A stretch of 64,000 bases of DNA from Rhizophagus clarus (GCA_015698045.1 BLAL01000246.1:1612001-1676000); one strand, 5' to 3'; numbered from the stretch's first letter, positions 34,867 through 46,914 are shown. Program-made: numbers and translations. Notes: a model not told the origin generated them from the sequence alone.

Positions 34867-36470
34867 TTAAATACTAAACAGAGGTTCTTTTTATATTAAA
34901 AATTTAAAACCAACCGGACAATTATTTATTATTCTATAAATTATAAGTTGCCCTTTTGTAAAAAAAATTTTTTTTCTCGATTTCTAATTTATTAAGGACA
35001 AAATTTAAAGTTTGTCCTTTGGGCAAAAAAATTCTAATTATAACGAAGGACGGGCTTGTCCTTTGGAAAGTTAAATGGAAAAAGACATCTTCAAATTTGT
35101 GAAATACAAATTTAATTAACGCATATTTTCATATTTTAATTTAATTATTTTTGTGCTTTGTACATATCGCAAATCGCACCATATTTAGATCGAGCATTTT
35201 TATCGAATATGCAGAATCGTATGTTTACAAATCGTATCACTTACAATTTACTTGGTAAAAACCAAAGTCGGAGAAGAATAATATTTAAATTTTTTTTTTT
35301 TTTTTTTTTTTTTTTGCCAATTAATCGAACGAAATTTCTGAACAATTACAAACCAAACATTATAAAAGAAAATTTCATCAGTAAAATGAATTTGAGATCT
35401 CCGACAAATTAATTTGAACGAATTATTCTTTGACATGAATTTATGAATAGCCACGATAAAAAAGAAACTTTTAAGCCACGATAAACTCATGAGCCATAAA
35501 TAATTTGTATTGTGGCTAATGATTTCTCAAGGATGGCTCTTTTAGTTGAAAATAGCGTGATTGATCTTAGATTGACATCAACGTTAAATAATATATGGTA
35601 TTACAAAAAAAAAACGTGTGTTCCATGGAATGTTGGTATTAAGAATTCTAGAAAGCATAAATAGAAAAATCTGTAACTAACTTTAATAGTATATATTATG
35701 AGTGAGAAAAATTCTATTAAGAAAAATTATTACGTATGCACGTATCATTCACACAATAAAATATATCCTATTGTTATAAAACTATGAAAGGTTTATCCGA
35801 TACCTAGAAATTTCACTCTGAAATCGCAATTTTAGTTTACTATCAAGCGCGTTTTTGACTGATCCGGTAATGTAAAGAGTAGTAACTGAGTAACAAATGA
35901 TGCAAAATACATCGGAGATCCGAATTTGAAATCCTTTCGGAGGCGGAGAATCAAAAAATTTTGTTCGAAATTGAAATTCGAATCTTGTTGTTTATTTTCT
36001 CTTTAGAAAACAGAAATTAATAATTAATATTAGTTGATTAGTTCCGCCCGGAATTAAGTTAAATTTCACCAAATTATTGTGTAACCTCTTTTACTAACAT
36101 ATTCCGCTGATTTTAAGAAATCTAAAAAAAAGTTTTCTTATCTAATTTTGGTTACTTATTTATATAAGATATAAAAATCTGGACATTTATAGTCTAGTTT
36201 CTGGAATATCAAAAAAACATTCCATGCGAAAATTTTTCATAACGTTGATCATACTCAAAAATGTTTATTGGATGGCTGATTGCCAATTAGCCATTTGACC
36301 AAAATATTCTTTGACAATACATCAAAAAATAGTATAGGACAATATTCTTTTCATAAATAAAATAAAAAAATTTATATAGGATTGTAATCTAATTTAAAAA
36401 TTTTAATATTCGTAATACATAAAGATAGTAACATATATTAATATATCAGTTTAATATAAGCCTTACAAGT
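34867..36470. other. Intergenic, promoter side of PMC1-like gene
   Basis: No gene is visible in 1.6 kb. It contains a poly(T) run of about 29 at 35288-35316, which explains the apparent frames there, and a short direct repeat of GTCCTTTGG around 34980-35065. Confidence 0.5.
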
Positions 36471-37275
36471 CTTTCTTTGTTTTTAATTTTTTTTTTTTCT
36501 TTTAGGTCTTTGGGATCTTTAAGTTTTGTAAACAAAGGTACAGTATATTTACTTTTCATTCTAATTTCCTTTATTGTTTTTTATATTTTATTTTTACTAA
36601 CTGAGCTATTTTATTCTTTTTTTTATGGATTTGACTTTCATTTTTGTTTCTTTTTATTTTATTTACTACTTTATTTTCTACTTCATATTTTTACTTTTCA
36701 TATCATCTTTATTTTCCATTTTATTCTTCATTTTGTTTTCATATTCTCCTATTTTCATTTTATTTTTATATTCTTCTATTTCATTTTATTTTTGTATTCT
36801 TTCATTTCTATTTTATTTTTGTATTTTTTTCTTTCCATTTTATTTTTGTATCCCTTCTTTTCATTTCATTTTTATTTCCTCCTTTCCATTTTGTTTTCTT
36901 TTCATTTTTCTTTCTTTTATTTCATTTTATATTCCATTCTTTTTATTTTATTTTTGTATTTTTTTTTCCATTTTGTTTTTATTTTTTTACTTTTTTATTT
37001 CATTTCCCTTATATTTTACATTTTTATTTCATTTTCTTTTTATTATTTCTTTTTATTTTCATTTTGTTTTCTTTTTACATTTAACCTTTCTATTTTCATT
37101 TTATTTTTTTCTATTTAATTCTTCCATATTTTTTAATTTTTTCTATTTCTTTTTTCTTTTTTCTTGATTTGTTTTCTTCTTGTTTAACTTTTTTCTTTTC
37201 ATTTTTCTTTTTTTCCTTATTATTTTTATTTCCTTTTATTTTTATTTTAATTTTTCTCATATTTTTTTTTTCATA
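36471..37275 (+). repeat. T-rich, strand-asymmetric low-complexity tract
   Basis: About 800 bp almost entirely of T with CATTTTATTTTT and TCTTTTC words on this strand. It begins with an exon-like unit: TTTCTTTTAG, then a 32-nt core from GTCTTTGGGATC to AACAAAG, then GTACAG (36496-36541). Frames of 146-213 codons here encode only Phe/Tyr/Ile/Leu and are composition artefacts. Confidence 0.85.
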
Positions 37276-37798
37276 TAATATAAACAAGTGCTATATATTT
37301 CATATATATTAGCAGTTAAAAATTGATTATATATTATATGTATATTATATACCTAATATATTAGGTATATATTATACAAAGTATATATTATACAAATATC
37401 ATTTAAATATCTGCTAATTAAAATCAAAATTATTTGGTATATATTAGGTATCAAATATATTCCAAATATGAATACACATACTTAAAGTATATTTAATAGT
37501 AAATACATATCAAATATAATTTTTATATATATTGAGTAGTTGACAAAGATAAATTTATAAAGAATATTAATGTTAATAGATATATAATTTAAATTTATTT
37601 AGAATATTTATTTCTTTAATTGTACCAAAGTTTATTTATTTTTTAATTAATAATAAAAAAAATATTATAAAAATATATAAATCAATTCCTTTAGCTATAT
37701 AAATTTCTTTTATATGTTAATAAGTTAATATAATATTTATTTACAATTAATATGCTTACTTGTTTGCTACTTAGGTTTAATTTAAGGGAAAATATAAT
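37276..37798. other. AT-rich intergenic
   Basis: It contains small palindromes of TATACCTAATATATTAGGTA type at 37348-37372. Nothing else is visible. Confidence 0.5.
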
Positions 37799-38864
37799 TG
37801 GTGATCCAATCATCATGATGATTTCCTTATGATCACGTGAATAAACAAATTTTTATTAGCTAATCTATATGATTATTCGTTTATACTGCAAATATTTTTT
37901 AGATGTATTATAAAAGCTAGGTACATATCAATATAGTCTTTTTTATTTCTTTATTCTCTATATTGCCATTTTTCCATTTCTTTTTTCTTTTTTTAAGTTT
38001 TTAAATTCTTCTAATTTTATAGGTATGTTATTTTTCATTCTTTTTTTTTTGTGTTTGCTTTTTTTATATTATTTATTTCTAATTTTTATTTTTATGTATT
38101 TCTTTTTTTCTTTTTTAGTAATCCTTTAATTTTTTTAAATGAATTAAAGGTATATCAGTTTTTTATTATTTTTTTCTTTTTGTTTTTAAATTTCTTTCTC
38201 ATTTCAATTTTTTTTTTTTAGATCTTTAGAATCTTCCAGTTTCACAATTAAGGTATACTTTTTTTTTCATTTTATTTTGATTTATCTCATTTTTACTAAT
38301 GTTATTTATTTCTTTTTTATGAATTTTTGATTTTAATTTCTCCTTTTTTTTTGTTTATCTTTTGTTTTTATTCATTTTTCCTTTCGTGTTTTTTTCTTGT
38401 TCTTTTACTTCAATTCTTTCTTTTATTCCTCGTTATTTGCTTCTTTATTTGCTTCTTTCTTTCATTTTCTTTTATTATTTCCATTTATTATTTTATTCTT
38501 TTATTTATTTTATTTTTTTTTTTGTTTCTTCTTTCATTTTTCTTTCTTTAATTCTTTTGTTCTACTTTATTTCTCCTTATTTTTTTTATTTATCTTTTGT
38601 TTCTTTTGTTACTTTTTGTTCTAATTGCATTTTTTATTCTTTTTATTGTTGTTTTTAATTTTTATTAGCATATTTCTATTAAAAAACGTATAAGTTTGAC
38701 TTTTGATAAATATGAATTTAGCAATATCTTTTTTACTTAATTAATATAACATGTACTTTTAAATCAATAATAAATAAAGTTTTGTTATAAAAAATAAATC
38801 AAATAAAAATATAAAAAATTTTTATTAAATCACGTAATAGAGTCATCATAATGACAGATCACTA
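37799..38864. mobile_element. TIR element filled with T-rich, exon-like units
   Basis: The left end TGGTGATCCAATCATCATGA and the right end, inverted (TAGTGATCTGTCATTATGAT), are imperfect TIRs. TATAAT directly flanks both (37793-37798, 38865-38870). The inside is T-rich like 36.5-37.3 kb. On the plus strand there are short cores bounded by TTTTTTAG-like and GTAT-like ends, at about 38122-38149 and 38221-38249 (for example TTTAG, ATCTTTAGAATCTTCC to CAATTAAG, then GTATAC). No transposase is present. Confidence 0.6.
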
Positions 38865-39034
38865 TATAATGTTATCTTTAATTTAATATTTAAAAGAAAA
38901 AAAGTAATATTGGTGGAAATATTAGTAGAGTAAAAAAAAAATGTTGGTACAGTCAACTCTCTTTATAGTCACTTCTGTTATAGTTACATTACCCTATATA
39001 GTCATCTTGGTTGAATGTTCCAAATTTTCATATA

Positions 39035-40689
39035 CAGTGAGCATCAAAACAAACGTACCAAAATTTACAAATTACTAAATCACGTGTTTATTGATCAAAA
39101 TAAATCAAATTGATTTAATATTTTTTAAATAAGTAATATAGATGTCGATCTTTAAAATTATGAATATTACCCCTTTTTTGTATTACACAATTTACCGTTA
39201 TGTAATTTTTTTTCTTCAAACTATAGTGCATTCATTTTGACGCTTTATAAAAAATGTAAAAAATAAAGTATAAAAAAAAAGTGTTTTATATTTTATATTT
39301 ATTATTTTACAAAATATTTTTCCCCTACACATATTCTTTTAAAAAAAAAATATTTTTTTATTACTTACTTTTAAGGTACAGTTATCTACTGAACAGAGAG
39401 TTCAAGCTATTATGATGTTTGAAAAAGGATATTCAACAAGAAAAATTGCCGCTAAAGTTAGTTGTAAAAGTTATACAACTATTGTAAGATTAAAAAAGAA
39501 GTATGAAAAGACAGATAAAGTTCAAAACAAACCCAATTCAGGCCATTCACGTAAGCTGAATGAACGTGAGGAACGTAATATTGTAAAAAGTATAATGACA
39601 AAAAAATGTTTCAATGTAGTTCAAATTCAAAAATCTTTGAAAGCCAATGATAATATTGAGGTGAGCGCAAGCACAATATGCAGAGCATTAAAAAGAAATA
39701 GTTTAGTAGCTCGCGTAAAGCGTAAAAAGCTGTTACTATCAAAAAACACCATGAAAAACATCTAAAATTTGCGAAAAAATATAAAGATTGGACAGTAAGT
39801 GATTAGAATAAGGTGGTGTGGTCTGACGAGTCAAAATTTTAAATATTTAGCTCAGATGGCCAACAATATTGCTGGAAATGCCCAAAAAACCCATTTCAAG
39901 ATGCTTATATAAAGCCTACTGTTAAATTTGAAGGAGGTAGTATTTTTATATGGGGATGCTTCACTTCTTCAGGTATAGGATACTTGGTAAGAATAGAGAA
40001 TGACCTGGACACGGAATTATATTGCAAGATATTGGAAGAGGACCTTATGGGCACCCTTCACTACTATGATTTAGATATTAATAACATTATATTTCAACAA
40101 GATAATGACCTGAAACATACAGTAACCTGTACTAAGCAGTGGTTTGAAGATAATGAAATAGAGGTTTTGTCATGACCACCTCAGTTTCCTGACCTCAATC
40201 CCATAGAACATCTTTGGAACAATATTGATCATCATCTTTGAGCTTTAGGAATCAAAATTAGAGGAAAAAATATGTTATGGGAGCAAGTTTCCAAGGTATA
40301 GAATGAAACGGCTTTGGAGGCATGTTCTAAATTAATAGAGACAATGCCAGAACAAATTAATGATGTAATTAAAGCAAAGGGGGGGTATACTCAATGGTAA
40401 AAAATATTTGAATATAATTTTAATTAAAAAAACATTGAATTTTTTTATTTTTTTTTAATAAATTCATAATATATAATAAAGTGGCAAAATAAACGCACCA
40501 ATGTTTTAACAAAAACCATATGATTATAAAAAATCCAGTTTAATAATTGTTATTAAAATTAATACAATATGAAGATCATATGATATGTTAAATATTAAAT
40601 AAATATTACATTGATATAAATAAATATGATTGAAAAACACGTGATTTAGTAATTTGTAAATTTTGGTGTGTTTGTTTTGACGCCCACTA
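39035..40689 (+). mobile_element. Tc1/mariner transposon 2
   Basis: Termini of about 55 bp: left CAGTGAGCATCAAAACAAAC, right inverted TAGTGGGCGTCAAAACAAAC, both continuing ACCAAAATTTACAAATTACT and TCACGTG. TA flanks both sides (39033-39034, 40690-40691). Copy A carries the uninterrupted version of this site (TTTTTATATATAAAAACT). Confidence 0.93.
39412..40400 (+). pseudogene. Tc1/mariner transposase, decayed
   Basis: The N-terminus MMFEKGYSTRKIAAKV is a helix-turn-helix; in-frame residues continue upstream (LSTEQRVQAI), so the real start may be earlier or in another exon. A one-base loss in an A run near 39745 shifts the frame; coding continues as HEKHLKFAKKYKDW. Catalytic landmarks are readable: WSDESKF, QQDNDLKH (in place of the usual DNAP.H) and FPDLNPIEHLW. 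Stops occur after SD, KF, LS, HHL and SKV, where Trp, Gln, Trp, Arg and Trp respectively would fit the family, so transitions explain each. The end YTQW is at 40397. It is non-functional. Confidence 0.88.
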
Positions 40690-40728
40690 TATAAAAACTA
40701 TTGTTTATAGTCACAAACTACCTATAGT

Positions 40729-40980
40729 AATGATGGGTTTTGGACTTGTCTAATTGGTTTTTTTAATTGAACAGTATTGGACAGTCCAAACCAGTTTTGG
40801 ACACAGTTTTGGACAGTCTAAACTATTCAAAAATTTAAATATTTATTAAACTAAAAATAAAAAAAAGAAAGCAGTCATGTGATCTGTCCAAAACCTGTCC
40901 AATGGAAAAAAGGTTTTGGTTTTGGACAAGTTTTGGACAAATGTCCAAAACGTCCAATTGTCCAATTGCCCAACACTGAT
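40729..40980. mobile_element. hAT-like MITE in copy B
   Basis: A 252-bp insert flanked by CTATAGT on both sides (40722-40728, 40981-40987). Copy A lacks it at the matching position. The right end inverted reads ATCAGTGTTGGGCAATTGGA, and the left end ATGATGGGTTTTGGAC is a decayed partner. The inside repeats TTTTGGACA and its complement TGTCCAAAAC. Confidence 0.8.
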
Positions 40981-41064
40981 CTATAGTCACTATCACACTT
41001 TTTTTAAAAATTTTATATACAGTATATGTAATTATAAAAAGATATTTATTAAAATATAATTGTT

Positions 41065-41700
41065 CTATGATCTAATAATCAGATTTCAATGATCTTTAGC
41101 TCATTATGTTCATCTCATTAAAAGGAATTAGATGGTAGTAATTTTATAGTGATTGGATTAATATTGACTGAGTAATCCAATTTTAAATATCAAATCAGCA
41201 TTCTAAATATGTAAAATTCACGTAACATTTAATATTTTGACTGTATTTTAATTACTATAGGTTCTAGTGATCAGATTTTAATGATCTTAGGCTTATTAGA
41301 ATCGTCTCATCGAGAGAAAGCCAATGGTAATAATTTTATAATGATTGGATTAATATTGACTAAACAATTCGATTTTAAAGACCAGATCAGCATTTTTTAT
41401 ATGTAAAATTTGCGTAATATTAAATATTTTGATTGTATTTTAATTATTATGAGTTCTAATGATCAGATTTTAATGTTCTTAGGCTCATTAGAATCATCTC
41501 ATCGAGGGGAAGCTAATGATAATAATTTTATAATGATTGGATTAATATTGACCAAGCTATTCAATTTTAAAGACTTTGACTGTATTTTAATTATTACAGG
41601 TTTTAGTGATCAGATTTAAATGTTCTTAGGTTCATTAGAATTATCTCATCAAGAGGAATCTAATGGTTATAAATCTGTAATAATTAGAATAATATTAACA
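41065..41700. repeat. Tandem units of about 150-190 bp in copy B
   Basis: Between three and four units are aligned on GATCAGATTTTAATGATCTT, CATCTCATCGAGAGGAA-like text and ATGATTGGATTAATATTGAC. The third unit is shortened. Copy A has two of these units. Confidence 0.85.
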
Positions 41701-41861
41701 AAATTATTGTGATGTGAATATTTAACCAAAATTATTACAATTTATAATTCTGGTCAAAATTACTGATTTAATTATAAGATTTTATTGCTTATAGTCACAT
41801 CTCATTATAGTTACCAAATATAAACTGTCCTAAATATGTGACTATAGAGAGGTTGACTGTA

Positions 41862-42323
41862 AAAAAAAAGAAATGATATAGAAAATATTAATATAAATGT
41901 TAATAAAAATGTTAGAAAAAGAAAAAAAAACATTAATAGTATTAGTAAAAAAGTTAATTAATATAAATATTAATAAAAATATAAATAAAAAAAAAAGTTA
42001 AAAGTAAAATATATTAGTAGAAATGAATATTAGTAAAAGAAAAACTCATTAGAAAAATATTGGAAAAATATTAAGAAAAAAAAAGTATAAATAAAAATAA
42101 TAGAAGAAAAATATTAGTAAAAAATACCTTTTATTATTTAATATATATTTATTTTATATAAAATAAATAAAAAAGAGAAAAATTTTAAGGAAAAAAAAAT
42201 AAACATATAAAACTGAAATGAATAAATAGTAAAATATATTATCACATAATTAATAATTGTTAAATTTTATTGGCTATTCAAGTAATTATTGATTTTATGT
42301 TTAATATAAATATATTTATTTGG
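41862..42323. other. AT-rich intergenic
   Basis: Runs of AATATTAGTAAAA and AATAAAAATA words; nothing else is seen. Confidence 0.5.
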
Positions 42324-42695
42324 TCCAGTGCAAAAAGATTTGAACCTCACCAAAAAAGTATAAGATTTATATTAAGGAAAAATTTTGTATAACTGAACAT
42401 AATCAGCTGAAATTCATATGTTTATTAGGATACAATCATCCAAATTAACTGCTTAAAATTTTTTTATTATATGATGCTTCCTTTTTCTTTAAAATGAAGT
42501 AGTAAATCACTAACAGACAATAAAAAATTAATGATAATATGTGTGCATAATTGTCTTTTTAATGCTAATTTTACAGAAAAAAGCCATCTTAAGCTTATAT
42601 TACGCAAGTAAATTGCTGAGATACTAGATGTATTAAGAGTACAATTGGGAGCATTACATCAGATTAAAATTATTGAAGTAAGTGTACATTTACAT

Positions 42696-43521
42696 TTAAG
42701 GCTCCAATCAGTTCAGTTTAGTTTAGTTTTTGCAAAAACTGATACTGAACTGAATTAATTAGTATCAGTATTAATGATTACCAAAACTGATCAGTAATTA
42801 CCAAAAAGTGAACTGATTTACCAAACATTTTTAGTAAAAAACGTTTCATAACGTTTAGCAAAAAAAAAGTTGCAAAACAATTTTTTCTTATCAAATCATC
42901 CATAAAAAACATTTCGCAACATTTTTTATTAAAGTGATAAAAAAACGTTGCAAGACGTTTTTTTTATATTAAATCATTTTATAAAAATGTTTCGCAACAT
43001 TTTTAAATAAAAAGGAAAATAACGTTACAAAACGTTATTTTCTATATTAAATTTTTGATATAAAAAACATTTTGCAACATTTTTTACAAGTTTCGTAAAA
43101 ATAATATTGTGAAATGTTATTTTTTTATATTAAATGTTAATATAAAAAACATTTCACAACATTTTTTACAATGTTCACAAAAATAATGTTCAAAACGTTA
43201 TTTTTCATATTAAATTGTTTATGTAAAAAATATTTTGCAACAATTTTTACAAGTTCTGCAAAAATAATATTACGAAATATTATTTTTTTTATCAAATCGT
43301 TTATGTAAAAACATTTCACAATATTTTTTTAACTACATTATTTAATAAAAAGACGTTTTTCTTATAAAAAAATGTTTTTATAATCAGTAAATCAGTTTGA
43401 TAAATCATAAAACTGATATTGAAACTGAAAGTTTTAGTTCGATAAATCATAAAACTGAAACTACTCTGATACCAAAACTGGTCAGTACAGTTCAGTAATT
43501 ACTGAAACTGATCGGAGCCAT
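42696..43521. mobile_element. hAT-like non-autonomous element
   Basis: Ends GGCTCCAATCAGTTCAGT and, inverted, GGCTCCGATCAGTTTCAGT, with a perfect 8-bp duplication ATTTACAT (42688-42695, 43522-43529). The inside consists of degenerate units of TAAAAAACRTTTCGCAACATT. It is the same family as 43680-45713. Confidence 0.88.
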
Positions 43522-43679
43522 ATTTACATCTCATGAAATACTCAAATGACCTATTATAAATTCAAGCACAAAAAACAGAAAATAGTTAAGTGTTTAGTGA
43601 AAACCAAAACTATTGGTACTGGTTTAAATATATAAAAAAAAGTATCATTTTTTTGTTAAATAGAAAAACAGTATGATTA

Positions 43680-45713
43680 GGGCTCTGATCGGTTCAGTTC
43701 AGTACGGTTTTTGCAAAAACTAATACTGAACTGAATTGATCGGTATCAGTATTAGTGATTATCAAAACTGATCAGTTTCAGTAATCATCAATACCGATAC
43801 CGGTTGGTAATTATCGAAAACTAAACCAAATTACCGATAAGTTATGTATTAAAAAAAAAGATGCGAAACCATTTAATTGATAAAAAATGACATTTCACAA
43901 TATCTTTTTTTTATTAGAATAATAAAAAACAGTGCGAAATGTAAAAAAATATTTTACAAAAAAAGTTGCGAAATGCTGTAAAAAATGTATCGCAACGTTA
44001 TCATTGATTTTGCAAAAAAAAAGTTGCGAAATTTTATAAAAAATCATTTCGCAATGTTTTTATTAATACCGTTAAAAAGCGTTGTGAACTACATTTTTTT
44101 TTATTGATTCAAAAGTAAAAAATGTTTATCAACGTTTTTTAAAAAAAACATTGCAAAAATGTTTTTTTTTCGTTTAAATCTATAAATAAAAACATTTCAC
44201 AACATTTTTTATCAATATAGTTAAAAACGTTGAGCACAACATTTTTTATGTGTAAATTAAAATAAAAAACGTTTTCGCACCATTTTTATTAATACTGTTA
44301 AAAAGCGTTGTGAACTACGTTTTTTTTATTAATCTATAAGTAAAAAACGTTTCATAACGTTATTAATTAATGGAGTTAAAAAATGTTGCGAATAACATTT
44401 TTTTTTATTGATTCAAAAGTAAAAAACGTTTACTAACGTTTTTTAAAAAAAACATTGCGAAAATTTTTTTTTCATTTAAATCTATAAATAAAAAACGTTT
44501 CACAACATTTTTTATCAATATAGTTAAAAACGTTGAGCACAACATTTTTTTATATGTAAATTCATAAATAAAAAATGTTTTTGCAACGTTTTTATTTAAT
44601 GGAGTTAAAAAACGTTGCGAATAACATTTTTAAAAAAAATAATGCGAAAATGTTTTTAAAGAAAAACAATGCAAAAACATTTTTTTTTTGTTTAAATTTA
44701 TAAGTAAAAAATATTTTGCAACGTTTTTACCAATGTTTTTAAAAAAAAACATTGCGAAAATGTTTTTTTTTGTTTAAATCTATAAATAAAAAATGGTTTG
44801 CAACGTTTTTTATTAATATAGTTAAAAATGTTGAGCACAACATTTTTTTATGTGTAAATTCATAAATAAAAAACGTTTTCGCAATATTTTTATTTAATGA
44901 AGTTAAAAAACATTGTGAACAACGTTTTTAAAAAAAACAATGCAAAAATGTTTTTAAAGAAAAACAATGCAAAAATATTTTTAAAGAAAAACAATGCAAA
45001 AATGTTTTTAAAGAAAAACAATGCAAAAATGTTTTTAAAGAAAAACAATGCAAAAACGTTTTTAAAGAAAAACAATGCAAAAACGTTTTTTTTTTGTTTA
45101 AATCTATAAGTAAAAAACATTTCACAATATTTTTACCAATATTTTTAAAAAAAAATATTGCAAAAATGTTTTTTTTCGTTTAAATTTATAAATAAAAAAT
45201 GTTTTGCAACGTTTTTTATCAATATAGTTAAAAACGTTAAGCATAACATTTTTTTATGTGTAAATTAAAATAAAAAATGTTTTCACAACGTTTTTAATTA
45301 ATGGAGTCAAAAAATGTTGCGAACAACATTATTTATGTGTATAATTAAAAAAATAAGCATTTCGCAATAATTTTTTAATGATATTAATAAAAACGTTGCA
45401 AAAACGTTTTTTATTTTAATTAAACTTTTAATAAATGCGAAACGTTTTTTTAAAATTAACATAAGAATGTTTTCGCAACTTTTTTAATATTTTAATAAAA
45501 AAATGTTGTAAAAACGTTCTTTTATTGAACAAAAACATTTTTCTTATAAAAAAATAAAACATTTTTTAAATCGGTAAATCGATTCAGTAAATTGCAAAAC
45601 TAATACTGAAACTGCAATTACTAAAACTGATCGGTAAATTTACCAACAGATTCAGTTTGGTAAACCATGAAAACTGAAACCACTCTGATACTGAAACCGA
45701 TCAGAGCCCTAAA
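43680..45713. mobile_element. hAT-like non-autonomous element, larger sibling
   Basis: Ends GGGCTCTGATCGGTTCAGT and, inverted, GGGCTCTGATCGGTTTCAGT, with a perfect 8-bp duplication TATGATTA (43672-43679, 45714-45721). The 2-kb interior is a degenerate array of AAAAACGTTKYGCAAC and GTTTAAATCTATAAATAAA words. No transposase is present, so it must have been moved in trans. Confidence 0.9.
44935..45090. repeat. 25-26 bp tandem repeat
   Basis: Six near-identical units of TTTTTAAAGAAAAACAATGC. Apparent frames on both strands (KNNAKMFLK type) are translations of this repeat. Confidence 0.9.
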
Positions 45714-45947
45714 TATGATTATATAATTTCAAATATATCACCTTATTACTACATACTTTAGCAAATTAGAGGCATTTTAGTGATTGTAAATGGTGAAGTT
45801 ACAAAATTAAGTTCATATCCAAACTTATTGTTTGTTCAAAATACACTTTTAAATTCATATAAAAATAAATTTAATTTAAAAATTATAATTGGATTGCAAA
45901 TAAAAGTGCTTAAAAACACAAAACATATTTTGAAGCTAACAAAAACA

Positions 45948-46610
45948 TACTGTGAACAGTATAAATTAATCATCATTTTCAAATAATAAATTTATATTTA
46001 TTTTAAAGATAAGACTTAAAACAACATTTTAAAAGCATTTTTTTATTTAATTAATAATACAGTTTTGTAAAAATTACTTGGTTTATAAAAAAGTGAATTT
46101 TCAACTTTTTAACTAAGACAGATACAATAAAATAAATGCTAGAATCTGATTTTTTGAGTCATAAATAGGTTAAGTTCCAAAAATCTTAAAGATTGAATCA
46201 TTAGTTATTAAGAAAATAAACTTTAAAAACCATGTAGATCATTAAAAAATCAAAAATTTACTATAAAATTCATATTTTTTTAGTGATCTACATGATTTTT
46301 AAAGTTTATTTTCTTAATAACTAATGATTCAATCTTTAAGATTTTTGGAATTTAACCTATTTATGACTCAAAGAATCAGATTCTGGCATTTATTTTGTTG
46401 TATCTGTCTTAGTTAAAAAGTTAAAAATTCACTTTTTTATAAACCAAGTGATTTTTACAAAACTGTATTATTAATTAAATAAAAAAATGCTTTAAAATGT
46501 TGTTTTAAATCTCATCTTTAAAATAAATATAAATTTATTATACTAATATTTATAATTTATATTGTAAATTAACTTTGAAAATGGTGCTTAATTTATACTG
46601 TCCACTGTAT
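45948..46610. repeat. Large near-perfect palindrome
   Basis: Arms of about 300 bp (about 45948-46252 and 46277-46610) are inverted copies around a spacer of about 25 bp. Matching landmarks: ATGTAGATCATTAAAAAA with its complement, TTAGTTATTAAGAAAATAAA, ATTACTTGGTTTATAAAAAA and ACAGTATAAATTAA. The outer arm has one indel of about 35 bp. It could form a long hairpin RNA or a cruciform. Confidence 0.9.
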
Positions 46611-46914
46611 AATTTATTAATGAAGAATTTGAGAATTATAGTAATTCTAATGATGATGCACTCATGATTTGATGTAATAATGTTATTTATAATATTTCCC
46701 AATATATATTGATAAGATTTATATATAAAAAAATAAAGTTTACCTAATAAAAAAATTTTTTATTAGCATTTATTTGAGATCCAAATCTTTTTGCATTAGA
46801 CTATACTAGAAATATGTAAGTTTAATTATGTTAAATTACTTTTTATCATCTTAAATGATATAAAATTATGCATTTTTATCTGTATATACCAATTAGTCTT
46901 AAATTGGTCACTTA

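Larger units (their letters stand above)
38950..41859. mobile_element. Pogo/Tc1-like non-autonomous element, copy B, complete
   Basis: The ends CAGTCAACTCTCTTTATAGT and, inverted, CAGTCAACCTCTCTATAGTC are flanked by TA (38948-38949, 41860-41861). The element's own sequence is about 1 kb; the rest is a Tc1 element (39035-40689) and a MITE (40729-40980). It is homologous to copy A at 3.25-5.19 kb. The interior ends in tandem units of about 190 bp. Confidence 0.88.
42324..46800. mobile_element. 4.5-kb TIR element with nested insertions
   Basis: The left TCCAGTGCAAAAAGATTTGA and the right, inverted (TCTAATGCAAAAAGATTTGG), are imperfect terminal repeats. A third related end lies at 53357 (TGATGCAAAAAGATTGGTAT). 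Its own sequence is in three pieces (42324-42695, 43530-43679, 45722-46800) around two hAT-like insertions. A 68-codon frame at 45780-45986 (MIVNGEVTKLSSYPNLLF) may be a coding relic of the host element; no family is recognised. Confidence 0.6.

Noticed and set aside
35158-35490. Frames of 80-84 codons on both strands
   Set aside because: Both run through a poly(T) tract and have no family features.
36477-37167. Open frames of 146-213 codons
   Set aside because: They encode only Phe, Tyr, Ile, Leu and Ser from T-rich low-complexity DNA.
38327-38658. Hydrophobic open frames resembling membrane proteins
   Set aside because: Same T-rich composition artefact.
44890-45125. Frames on both strands with KNNAKMFLK or FALFFFKN repeats
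   Set aside because: Translations of a 26-bp tandem repeat.
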